A stretch of 64,000 bases of DNA from Marsupella aquatica (taxonomy: Eukaryota > Marchantiophyta), in the NCBI GenBank assembly GCA_973895155.1, contig OZ316894.1:16058001-16122000 (forward strand). The letters run 5' to 3'. The notes beneath the pieces are model-generated. The model did no database searches and was not told where the DNA came from. It was given only the letters and a program-made list of their open reading frames with translations. Within the stretch, counting starts at the first letter, position 1; each line of letters starts with the position of its first letter. Positions 24,213-37,300 of this stretch are shown piece after piece. The translations under genes were made by a program, and so were the position numbers.

Positions 24213-24770
24213 GCGTCGGACGAAGTTGCAGAAGCGGCCAGAAGAAGCTCAAATCCCAAAATCACTACACTGCGGCACAATCACAACAATCATGCAAATT
24301 ATTCAGGATGAGCGCCTCTCCGTGTCGCCAAGACCTCCCTCATTCACATCAGCAATTCATTCACTTCACTTCACCTCACTTCACAGAGCACCAAAACCAC
24401 TGACGTCGCGGCAAAAGACTCCCCGGAAATCGTCCATTCGCACCCTTCGACAGTTTCTTTCTTCGATGCCCACTTTGGCACTCATCACCATGGAAAGGAC
24501 GGCTCGACAGGAGGACATCGGTACTACAGAACTTCCAACAGAATGGTGCAGAACATCACAGATCATCACTATTACAGTTGGGAGCAACGAATCATTCCGT
24601 ATGCGAGAAGTCCTTTTGGTCCCATCATTCAATTCAATGTCGACGAGAGCAAGCAATTTCGGTACCTGACCATTCATTCCGGAGCAGTCCCGGCGATGAA
24701 CTGCGACGAGACCTCAGCGGCGTCGAGAAATCGAGCAAATTGTCGACACGATTGTGCGATCGTAGTGAAC

Positions 24771-25036
24771 TGCGAAGACTCTTTACGCGGTTCGATCACA
24801 GTCATGGACAATTCCTGTTAGAAGGACAACGTGGACTGCGAAGACTCTTTACGTGGTTCGATCACAGTCATGGAGAATTCCTGTTAGAAGGACAACGTGT
24901 ACTGCGAAGACTCTTTACTTGGTTCGATCACAGTCATGGAGAATTCCTTTAGAAGGACAACGTGTACTGCGAAGACTCTTTACGTAGTTCGATCACAGTC
25001 ATGGAGAATTCCAGTTAGAAGGACAACGTGTACTGC
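24771..25036. repeat. 66-bp minisatellite, four units
   Basis: Units start TGCGAAGACTCTTTAC at 24771, 24837, 24903 and 24968, with a partial fifth at 25033. Spacing is 66, 66, 65 and 65. Each contains GGTTCGATCACAGTCATGGA and ATTCC.GTTAGAAGGACAACG. The first two periods are a multiple of three, so one plus-strand frame (24578-24952) reads a 22-residue repeat (RRLFTWFDHSHGEFLLEGQR) before a one-base loss closes it. Confidence 0.92.
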
Positions 25037-25218
25037 GCGGGTCTTGCAAAGCACAGTCATGAGAAAAAGCACAATCAGTTCTTAATAATGGTAAGGCATT
25101 ACTGGGGCATTTTAAAGCCAGGCCCGACCTTAAAAAGATGAGTCCCTCTTGTAATACACTCAAGTATTACATGAACTCGCGTAAAAGTTATGGGAGTTTA
25201 TCTTAGACTACTATAAAA

Positions 25219-25370
25219 ACAACCCATGGGCTCAAGATTTAACCCATAACTTTCTCGCAATTTTAGGTGGAAATTTGGAATCCAGAAATCCAGGACAACC
25301 CATGGGCTCAAGATTTAACCCATATCTTTCTCGCAATTTTAGGTGGAAATTTGGAATCCGGAAATCCAGG
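25219..25370. repeat. Near-perfect 76-bp tandem duplication
   Basis: ACAACCCATGGGCTCAAGAT at 25219 recurs at 25295, and the two units differ at only a few bases by eye, which suggests a recent event. Confidence 0.93.
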
Positions 25371-26158
25371 ACTCATTACTTCCTGCAAAGCTATGCAACT
25401 CAAGGCATGTAGGCTTTGCGTCTGATGTGGTGATGGCTGCTGCATTTGAGGTGAATGGCAACTGATAGAGAATGAAGAAAAAATGAGATAGTCTTTGAGA
25501 CACATTGAGAAAGACAATGAGGCTGTAACTCCTTCCTTATCTAGGATGGGCCAATGTTGCCTCCCCACATTCCTTAGCTAGGTCCCATAACCAGAGTTCT
25601 AGCATGGACCACAAATCCTTAACTTTCAGTAATGACCCAACTTTGAGACTCCCTATTCACACCCCAGCCACACTGTCTTTTTTAAAAGTTATTGTCCTTG
25701 TTTGTGTGTCCTATATTTTGTACACTAGCCGGAATGCTCCGGGCTTTGATCATGAATACTCAAGCTTTGCATATAAATAGATACTTACTATTAAGATGTT
25801 TGTTTCCAGTTCCACCCCCAATCATAATTGTGTCCCCAAGGTCATGGTCCAAAGGCTTCACTTGTACCATGCAACCTTATCTTTACTTTTGATACTTAGT
25901 GCCTTATTAGATAAACTAGCCTGATTACCCCTTTCTTGAATACTAATAGAGATGAGGAGAGAGAAAACCTTTGCCAAAATAGGATTAGATGTTATTTCTT
26001 GTTCATCTTTCCCCATCACTACTTTTTGTTGGCATCCTCACTTTCAGCAATGCCCTCTGTTAGAGTCACGACCTGTTACCACTAGTTTTTGGGACGGATG
26101 TTTCACTTTAAATTGTGAAGAATGTCCTGAATAATCTTGACTTGAGAAGCAAAAGAAT

Positions 26159-26187
26159 GTTGTTGTTGTTGTTGTTGTTGTTGTTTT
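26159..26187. repeat. (GTT)n microsatellite
   Basis: About nine uninterrupted GTT units. A short (AAT)n run follows at 26571-26588. Confidence 0.9.
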
Positions 26188-28329
26188 GTTTGCCGAACTT
26201 CACTCAGGTCACCTTTATGTAACAAATGGAAGCCCAGTGTACATTACATATCAACAACACTAAACTTTGGTCTCACAGAGATTGAAATAAGACCCATTAA
26301 GCCAATTAAGTAACTCTAGGGTTCTTTCATTTAAACCTTCTGAGTGGGCCTTCATTTTGCCATTTCATGTTTGTTTCAAGGACCAATACAACTCCTCTTC
26401 CTGAGCCCTTGTGTGGGACCCATATTTTGTCTTAGCCAAATGCTGGCAACCATGTGCCCAAATGCTAATCTAGTACCTGATTTGTTGCTCTGCCACTTGG
26501 CCCCAAGTGCCCCCAGCACGATTCCACCTCACAGTTTGTGTCGTGCAAGGCTCGGTCATTACTATTGTTTATAATAATAATAATAATAGGTCTAATATTT
26601 GGCTAGGCCCACACCAATGGGGTAATAGTGGCTATTGGTAGGGGTCAAATAGGCCTATGGGTCATGTTACAAAGTGGGGCCAATCTCAAAGAAAACCACA
26701 TGAGAACAAAGAAACAAGTCAAAAGAAAAAGTGGGAGATTTTGGCATGAATGTCGAAACATGACCCGCACTTCGTACATGGGCACACACCCTGCAAAAAT
26801 GTGATGTTCTAAAAATGGTGGGCTGGGGAGAAACTCCAGACGCCACACCCTGAAAAGCTTTGTATGAGGCAAAACGCCCTATTGAAACAAGGCACGGGTA
26901 CATGGTGTGGCTAAGCGTCAGAAGAATACTGGTACTCAAAAAAGTAGAAGGAAATATGTTTCTGGCCGAGAAATTTTTTAATTTCCATATGCCAAAGTCT
27001 GGAAGCAAGTTAAAATAACTTTGCTTGATCAAAGATCCATAACCAAGTTACGTCTACGGTACCTGCACGTATCAGAAGAATCATGATCACGCCACCATGC
27101 CGTGGGTCTACATTATTGTTTTTTGTTTGCCATCATCCTTGAGCATCATTCTGCGAGTGCTCCTACGACATCGCTGCAGCCCACAGTAAATTGTTCATCA
27201 AGCAAACGGACATGGTTGCCCGCCTTCTCCAGACTACACTCATCACGAGAAGAAGCGATTTCCTTCATGCGCAAAATAGTGGGACTTGAGGAACGCATGA
27301 CATTGTTTGGTGGAGGTTCGATCGGATGAAGCTTGCCTTTCTGCGTCACACCACTGGGCTCCGGTAACTTTAATCGACTGCTCCATCATTTTCTATTTTT
27401 CGCTCCAGCCATCACACTCCTGAATGACATTGATTTCATGGAAATTGAATGACCTCCCTCCACGGAGGGAGGCTGTCATGACTCGTGATTGAGTCCACTT
27501 TGTCTAGTCGTAAGCTGACACGAGATATCAGGCTTTGGCCTCACTGCGGGTGAAACATTAGCATCACAATCATAATCATAATCATGCCACCTCACCCACC
27601 TTCCATATCCACGCAACCTGCCCTGCTCGGCGCCTTCGGTTCTAAAGCTGAGGGAATGAAAGTAATACACGACCAACCCAATCAATGTGGCGACCTGGTG
27701 GGGCTCGAGGCGGGGCTCAGTTCACTACTTCACTTAGCTCGAAACGCTGCCAGCAGACGGAGAGGCAATCAGGAGATTCATGTAGAAAGTAGTACTATAC
27801 TGTACTCAGTCGACATCCTATCCATGATGTGGAGAGGCCGTTGGGAGTCAGTAACTTGATCGGCACCGGTTTCGTGTCCACCGCCTAACAGCGCTGGTAA
27901 CGAGCCCTGACGAGGACAGCTACAATTTGTCTTGTTTCAGATAGACGTGACTTCGAGAACGGGTGAGGGGATTGATGGGCTCCTAAGCTTGTCCCACACA
28001 GGCCAACGTGTTTATATACATATTGCCAACCTTGACTTGGGCATTTATACTGTTGCACATGATACATTGATATGGCAATTACCTTTGGATAATTCTTACA
28101 GGATTGCTTGTCGGGGATGAAAACGATCTCTAACGATGAAACCCAACAGAATCGATAGAATTGAGATAACTTAGCGCTAATTTTACAGAACGTTGCTAGA
28201 AGGCTTTCTGCGATATCATGAAGACAGATCTAGATCTGAATGATCTGATTGACCACTGCAGTAGTTCTCGAACCTGCTGCATGCCTGGCGGTGTTTCCTG
28301 AGCTCTTGCGCCTCCTCACATTTTGAAAA

Positions 28330-31300
28330 TCATAGACGGATAATTTCATCGATCTCGGCATCTAACTCTTGGAAAATCTTGCTCTCTTCACTATCATCGT
28401 TACTGTTGGTATCAGGGAGCTCGTTGGAGGATTTTAGATATTTCCGATGGTCGGCAATAGGGCGTTTTCCCTTCACCCTGCAAATCCACACACAGGTTCA
28501 TTATCGTCCTGTAATTCGGGAGTAGTGAAAATTCAACGGTATATATACATACTCCAGGGAGCAAATTGTACACACGACTCGACTCTTCATAGAGCATATT
28601 AATGACTAATGTTGCGGAGATTCTGGCACGATGAGGTACATTCATTTCATTAGTATGGTACTATCCTAGCTTCCTGAAAATTTAGAGCGTCTCTCTGATC
28701 ACGTTGGCTGTTGATCCTTAACTTTCGATGCTAAAACTTGATGCCCTGCATACCTCAGCTGTTCCGTGGCAGCATGCATATCGTCGTCGCTGTCCCACTC
28801 CCCCAAACCGAATGTGTCTCCATGATGGTCATCATCCTTGATATGCTGGCTACTTTCTTCTGCCCGCTTGAACTTTGCGACTGTGGGAAACAAATATGTT
28901 GGACTGCGAGGTGGACTCTGCTTTTGTCCTCCTTTGAACCTGATGACTTGGCTGTGTGGCGGGGAAAGAACTTTCACAGAGGTGTTGGTGACGTGCTTTC
29001 TGTCTACGCCCCGAATATCCTTGTGACCAGCTGGTGCAGCACCTTTGAGGCGTTGAACGATGGTGGCGATGTGAGTCTCTCGCTTAACTTGCTCGTCAAT
29101 TGCTTTCAAATGTGGACTTACAGGGCTCTTTATGGTGGGGCTTCTTACGGTAGAGCTCCGTGAACTTTGAGGGCTTTTAATTACGGGGCTACTTCTTCCG
29201 CCCAACCGACCACCTTTTCTTTCCCTCGGTGACAGGACAGCACGTTTCTGTATTGCAAAACGAAAAGTGTTGCAGAGTATTTTAGTAGCAGTAGAAAACG
29301 TCACTTCCACCTCCTTTCTGTTAGCTGGGAATCTCACGGTCATCGACTACTACAACTGTCAACCTCTGCACTTGAGGCAGTGGGTTGGACAGGACACTCA
29401 ATATGACACTCTATGAGAATGTAACGGTCCACGGGCAATTAGAGAGCAATCGGGTTCTCCCAATTTATGACTGTACGGTAATGCGCGAACATGGATTACA
29501 TCACCAAAATCAAAAAGCCTTCTACATCTTGGGCACTTCAGAAACGCATTTAATTTCACAAGTTAAAATCTCATGGCTTTGAAATTAATTAATATCAAGA
29601 GGGTAAGCTTAGCACTTATAGCGTATAGGAGCATTTTGGGACTACCTGACTGGTGAAGGGATGTTCTTGAGAGGGAGTTACAAACCATGTTGTCATCGGT
29701 TTCATCTGTTGAGTGCGAGCGTGGAGATGGAGAAAAACTTTGTTGAGAAGATATATCACTTTCTGCTTCGAATTGTCTCTCAATGATCTGGGTGTCACGG
29801 TCATGGACGGCCCTCTACCATCCACAGCACATGGATTTTCATTGATACAAACCAGTTGAACAACCACAACCATTGCGAAGAATAATATGCCGAATAAAAT
29901 CTTGAAGCAGCGGATGCTTGGTTTCACAAATTCCGCATCTATCGCTTCTCTAGTTCGTAACGTGGTTTCTGTTTGAACGAGCTGCAAACTATTAAGAGGT
30001 AGATCTGACCTGTGTCTGCCAGAGAATGGCACCCCTCTCATATTCGAGGGTCTTTTTGTGATTTAACTGCAGGTTAGAAACTCGAGTCTTATGCTGTTTT
30101 TCCAGGACCGCTTTAGCTGCATCGTATACTGAATCACTAGAAAAATCACAAGTGATCATGAAAACGGTCGTCAATCAGTGACATTGGTCCCTATGCAACC
30201 AACAACCGCTGCCTTCATCTTTGCTTGTAGTTCTTCATATACATCTGTGTGCAAGGGTTGTCAGCTATTGTAGAAAATGGCTACAGCCAGATGTGGAGCA
30301 TCTGCCTAGCAGATTTGAAGTTCATACCAGCATTATCACATAATTGTATTAACAGTTACATCGCATCGGTGATTCCGATCTTGTCACTGCTTGGCTTCAA
30401 TGACCTATCGTAATGCAAATACCCCCAAAAACATTTAGCGCTGAAGTAGGGAACAATGTGGATTATGGGCCACCTTATTGCTGCAGTATCTCTCCGAAAC
30501 CCAAACTTCTTCAGTTCCCCACCGAGTTGCTCATCCAAGCGCTACAATTGAGAAGGTAGAGAAACTCGTTAGTCATTGTGCGAGGATCAATATCTTACCG
30601 AGCTTCCTTAGAAAGTTTTTATTCAGGCTAGAATGCCTAGTAACAAAACAACTAAACCTCCTCTGGGACCGATTCTGCATCGTTTTATAGGTAAACAAAA
30701 CCAGACTCCAACACTGGTCAGAGAGGAACAGAGATGATGGAAAGTTTACAACTAAACGAGAGGGACCTACGTGGGCAAGTTCATCACGGGTTGTGGTGAA
30801 CACATCCGGGGGATGTGGATACTTCGACAAAACATGAGGCCTGCAAGAGTTTACAGTTCAAGTTCTCAGTTTCTCCAACAAACAGCTCAAAGGGATTCAA
30901 TCCGACAAGGCACAGCTGGTCTTCTTAGTTATGATAACCCAAATATCTCAAGGAATGCGGGAAATCGATTCGGTGTCCGTGCAGAGTATGCACAAGAGTT
31001 ATGCACGTTGAAAGAAAAAATTATGAAAGTGAAAGACTTTGCCTTTGCGGAATGGGTTTGTAGGGATGTTCCTCTAGCCATTTCTCTTTCTCTGAAGGGG
31101 GGATGGAAGGTTGATCTTCGCCAACATCCATCGTTGCAGCATCAGCAATTTCAGCTCTCCTTCTTGCCTGTACTGTACGCAATATTTGTCAGGAAGCAGT
31201 CAAACCCAATTGTTCGCCATTTTGCAGGAATGAACGAAAGCTTCAGAACCTTTATATCCCAATGAGCTTCCCAAAAATTGTAGTCTCCGAAATATCCAGT

Positions 31301-34300
31301 TGCCCTCTCCTGTTGCCACAGTACTCTACTAGCCGCCCACCATATGTTTTTACTATCTTGACCAGAATGAGTGATGCGTCAGCACCATCCTTAAAAATGA
31401 TATTCCACTCACTCTACATCCTCAAATTCACAAATAATTTAATCATACTAGCATAAAGAAATGAACAACGCACAGAAAGGCGAATGAAATTGAAGACACA
31501 TAAGTTAGGGTCAGCAATTCTCACAGTGGTTTTTACTGCTTAAGCACTGTAAGAGACTGTCGCTTTAGATTGGTGAAGGTTTTATCAGTAAAATTCACGT
31601 TATAATTATGCTAAGTGCTCGACATCTGATTTGATTCTTGAAATCAATCTCCAAAAAGGGGATGGAATGTACTGATGACTACAGACAGACCTAGGCTATC
31701 ATTTGACAGGATGAAAGTAATTGAAAGGTACAAATTTCAGTATTGTAGTGTTGGATATATTCCCTCATTCAATTATAGCTTTACGAGGCAGTAACCCACC
31801 GCCTCTTCCATTAGTTCTTCAGCAGATCGTTTATTCTTCGCCTCCCGCCTTGCCTCCAACTTTTCCTTGCTCTCTCTAGGCCGGGCAACCTTTTTGCAGA
31901 GCCACATTCACGTTACATCAAGTGGAAGGCGGTAGAGTGAAATCATGGAACTAACGGAAACAATCTAATGTTGACGACGGAGACCGAGGGACTCCTTGTC
32001 TTATTAAGATTTGCACTTCTTCAAATTCCGCAGGCTCGTCCGCAGGGAGGGAAGTAGAGTAGAATCGCCCAAGTCTGTCTGGTAACGGTAGCGGGTGAAA
32101 ATTGGTGAAAATGGTGAGAATTGTGGTGACATTTTGGCATTTTGAGACGAAATGCCACAACATCACATAAGGATTTTACAGTACCCTATTGTATGATCCT
32201 TTCGGATGATGCAATTAGGAGCCTTGAAGGTTGCAATGTCGTATTACGACCCTGGTACTGAAGAGTCCAAAGTCAGTATAAGTGGGACATGGGGCACCAT
32301 TTTCTCTTCCGTTGTCCGTCACTTCAATCTTGACTGAATTCTTCTGAAAGGCAAGACGCAGGAGAGCCGCTCCAGATCTCCATATTGCGTCAGTTGGGAC
32401 GTCCTACAATCGTCTTAGGCAAGTAGTGCTCGCTCGCTCCAGGAGCATGGAATTGTAGTAGGCAGTCGTAATTTTTCTCATGCATTTCCATACGACGAGT
32501 CATGTCTGTAAATGCCAAACTTACCCCCTCATCGGACCTTCGAAAGCTCTCTACTTCTTCCCTCCTGATCTTCGTGGGCCCAACTTTAGTCTCAAATATT
32601 GCAATTTTGGTCGCCACCTTGCCGCCATCGTCGTTTAGCAGCCTACCATACATAAGATCAACGCATTGATTACGGCTAATATGCAAAAAGCAATAGAAGT
32701 TAACATCCAGAACAATCAATCAATAATAACACATAATATCTCAATGGAACAGTAAGCACCGTCACCTGTTTTCTCCAGCCGCACGAACTAGGTCTTCCTC
32801 AACTTGTGATTTTGCCATGATCAATGTTTTCTCACTTACATCCTGGAACCTGGCCTGCATGAAATATCACAGAAATAAAGATATGTAACACGATTTTACG
32901 GTAGGAACTTCTAATCCTTTCATTCTCAGTTCGATCTGCACCCAACCCATGGCATGAGAGGCCTACCTTCTGATTACTGTTTCTGAGATCTGAGTGCAAC
33001 AAGCGGCGTCAATGAGGACCCAAAACTCCTGTCCCCGTTAAGAAAGTCTCGTTAAAAATGATATGCTTGGATGAAATCTTCGACGGAGAAGTGAAACACA
33101 ATCGCCATAGCGTAGAGAATTTAGGAAACTAGTAACTGCGATCACACCAGTGCGACTGTGTTTACTTCGTCCGACATCCGCAAACTTGAGAAATGGATTC
33201 CGGTTGCACTGATTCACATCAAGAGAATTGCAGCCAGCAGAGCCAATGAATTCAAAGCTTGGTCAGATAAGAGCATCATTAGATGTAGGACAACAATGAG
33301 TACTTCATTGACTGAGGCGTACCTCCAGTGGAGGTGTATGGACTCCTGTGTCAAGATCGTGCGTTATCTGCCAGTTACACAAGCAAAATTCGTCAATGTC
33401 CTCAAAGTAGCCTCCACAAAGGGCATTTCTAAGCCATTCTTTCAAACAACTTTGAATTAAATCTGGGCCCTCTTAAATTGATCAGAAGCGTGATTTATTG
33501 TTCGGCAGATAAGGGACTATATTATTGATTGCCCAGGTGAATAATCACAGAAAGATGAAAAGAATATTAAATGCAGGAAATCCTAAGATAGTTCAAAACG
33601 TGTCGGACATTATGGAGCTTGGACATGTCGAGCTCTAGTCTTGAGATCAAACTTAGGTCTTGGGTGTCAAGACCCTAAAGCTCAAAATGAAGGTAAGATT
33701 ATCAAATTTCCTTATTTTTGTCCTAGTAGTATAGGAACAACTACCTCAATGATGGGCATCACTATTAAAAACGAGTCTAATTTGTGACTGAAACTCAGAC
33801 TGACATTAGCCGCGTGACTTGCATTTACTTTAACCACTTTGTCTCTACCTCAATGTCCTGATAGTAGTTCAGTTATATTGAAGAAGTATGTCCAATAAAA
33901 GAACGATGCATAGGTAGTACGTCAAGCAAGGCCATGGACTACTGCAAAGCTAGCAATTTGTGATGGACTCTCAGAAAAACTTACTTGTTTGGATACATCT
34001 AAACTCGTAAACCGACAAGCTATTTTGAAAATATCCAAACGTACCTCCAATTTAGCCGTCACACTTTTGTTGTAAGCGTGTTTCGGTGATTTTGGTGATT
34101 TTCCTGCTTGTGATTTCGGTGACATAGTTTCAGATGTAGGTGTGTGGCTTCCAGAAGGTGAACTCGGTCTGTACTTTTGAGGTAACATATCCTCGTCCTG
34201 TAACAGCAAGGTATTAGTTTGTACGTAAGTCATCGGTTTCTTTCTCTCCACAATACTTTCGTTCAGACGTTCAGTCCAGCACATCGAATATATGTCTCGA

Positions 34301-37300
34301 TATAAGTCAGGAAACCAGTTGCTGATCCGGATACCGTTCAAACTATCGAACAACCAAACTACAACTGCTTTTCATGATAACGCAGTGAAACCCAGCCATA
34401 ATGAGTCTTTGTACACTCCAAACTTAAACAGAACTTTCCTGCTTTGTTGTCAATGACTTTTTCCACTGCCTATATTGCTGTGATACATGGACATCATCTG
34501 GGTCATCGAAATGAGACTCCTGCAGTCATACCATTTTTGTGTTTGTTCAAGACCGAAATATAGTGCACATTGAAATAGCAGAGTTAAACATATAGTAGAT
34601 AAAGTCACGAGGGCTTAAACCTTGTCCATCTTTCACAAAGGCTTCTTTCAAACAAAATCCTCTCTAGTGGCCTGTTTCAAGTGAGCATAGGAATATGTAA
34701 TTTTCAGTGCCAAGCTCTCGTACCTCTTGAGATCTATACTTTCTGTGCCTTGTCCGGAATGACGGATCTTGCGCGTGTCTATCAAACTTTTCAGGTGAGC
34801 TAGAAGAAGTTTTAGGGAGATTCTGTTGCCAATTTTGTTTCCTTTTCCTTTCTGGTGCAGAGGATCGCTTGCTGACCATTTGATTATATATCTTTGGCCT
34901 TCCCTCACTCTCAGACTTTTCAGGAGAAGTTGATAGATTGTGATTCCACTTTCTCCTTTCCTTGCCCATTCGCTCAGCTGAAGCAGGCCGACCATTTTTC
35001 CAATTTCCAGGTCTGGCCTGCAAGTCCTGCTATTCAGGAGACCACAGAAAAAAGGTCATAATTTCTACAATGAAACCGTTCTGAACGAATGGAATAAATC
35101 AAATTAGAACGGTTAAGCTCATACATTGGGTTGGTCCAGAACAAAGGACAAAACGATTTGAAATTCCTTGACGAAACATCTACCAGACGGGTACACCTGT
35201 TCTCAAGTAGTTGTCTTGGATTTTTAGACAAAAATCCAAGACCTTTTCAGCCATTGAGGAGGACAAAACCCTCAAATGACCCAGAAAATTTTCAAAAAGA
35301 AACTTGCCACAACGCAAATGCTCAATGCCAGCCCATAACATGTGTTTTAAACAGGCTGACTGCAATAAAGCCCAACATGTTGGCAGGAACAAAATGGCCG
35401 AGGGATACTTCTGAGTGAGCAGATGTCAAGTCCTTCATCAGGTTAGAGTTTTCCTGCACGGAATGCATGATAGTTAGCACCTTCGTGTATCTCTTATGCA
35501 CAGATTGCTCACTTACTGCTACACGATTGCCCAGAGAAAACTGAAAAATGATCATATGCTAAGGCCATCCTGTTACCTGGTTGAGACGTTTCACTTCATC
35601 CTCCAAGCTTCGCAGTTTGTGATCCATGTCCTTCAGCCTCTGTAAAGTAGAAGCCATTCTTCCAAGCTTTATGGAGGTCACGTTTGTCAATTTGTCTCAA
35701 AGAAAATAATTCCTACAGCAGGACCTCTTTTGCATATAGCACAAGCCACATCTTAGCAACATTTCCCAAATGTAAGACATGCAAGACGGAGACACAAAAG
35801 CTAGTTTTCAAGAGAAAATATCTGAATGGATGGTCTAACAGCAGAAACGCCTTTACCTGTTGCATTTTATGATCTTTCATTTCATTTTCTGGTGAAGACG
35901 TGTTCTTTCTAGCAGTCTAGGCCCAAGTCCCCGTCAGCACAACAAAGTGGAATGAGACGTATTAGAAACACAAAATAGTAGTAATTCTAGGGACCACCTC
36001 GATCACGAGACAAGTGAGTAGCTTTCAGTATCTGAAGCATGTGGAAAGAAAGTTATACCCACAGGTTCACAAGATCAACGTGTCATCTAATTTCGTCCAT
36101 GCCGTGTATTCTCAGATGTTGGTTTTCTTTATTGCGCGTATTTATCACCTTTTGTTCGCCATTAATAGTTTGATTATAACTGGCGGTTGTTTATCACCGA
36201 AGTCTGGAGGTTTGCTGGGATATTTCTAAAATGTATTTTAAACTATGTATTCCAAATGGTCATAAGGTTCGAAAATAGTTTTTTAGGTTTGGTTTTCTCC
36301 CGTTACTTGTATTAATTGGAAAAGAAAACTACGTTGGTCTGGAGAAGTGAGAACCTGCGATTGAAGCCGGCTTTGGACCTCCAGCAATTTGGCATTGCTT
36401 TCTCTTAGATTGGCCTCAAGCGAAGCAACCTGCAATTGGAAGCATAGCAAGATTAACGTTGTAAATTATCATACCACATCAGTGAATACGTCTGGATACT
36501 CTGTGCAATCGTGCATTTGGGTTTGAGTTTTAACACGAATCAATCAATCCAAGTTTGAAGAAAGTAGTGAATAACACCTGGACTTGGCCAAACGCTTGAG
36601 CTCTTTGCAACTCCGCCTGCAGCAAGATGGAGGTCTTTTGTATTAGAGATTCCCTGTTCTGTCCATGATGGTAATAGACTTGACATTCAACCTCTCTTAC
36701 CAGAGACTAGAACGTCACAACCAAAATTCCACCTAATTGAAGTACCAAAGGTAAATGAAGAAACGTAGTCTCCACAAGGCGATTGTAGTGCCTTACTCAC
36801 TGCTCCTCCTGGAATCCCCTTGGTTAGGAATGATCATCTGTGGCATCGCTTGAGATTCCCATCTTACATGAGTACTTGATTATATTGATTCTGCGTGTGA
36901 TAGAGCGACAACGGATCCTGTTCTCCTAAGTACTGTGATATAATGCCCAGGAAGTTGGAGAAACTCAAGCCTCGCTTCTATGTGCTATGTATTTTCTCTT
37001 CATTTAGTTTTACTCTTCTTGACACACAAATGAGGTAAAACAACTCGACAGAGATTATGCAACAGTGATAGTTTTTTTTGTACATCCTCGTATCCAAGAC
37101 TAGGAGTACTGAGGAACAGCAAAGAAGATGAAGTCTCTATGTCATAATTTGGTATCTGCCACACTCTCTGCAGGCCGAACAGAAAGATGGTGCCAGAAAA
37201 CAGAGATGCTAACACGAAGATCTCAATAGGAACAAATTAAGTACCTGGGACATGGCTTGCGAAAGTTTAATTTCAGCTTGAAGAGCTGCTGTTGTCTCAG

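Larger units (their letters stand above)
25037..28329. other. Intergenic region, no supported gene
   Basis: Apart from the 76-bp duplication and two microsatellites listed separately, I see only short frames without domains. The right end is the 3' flank of the DZIP1-like gene. Confidence 0.45.

Noticed and set aside
30771-31265. Plus-strand open frame of 164 codons
   Set aside because: It lies over introns and antisense to a phase-consistent exon of the DZIP1-like gene, and shows no domain.
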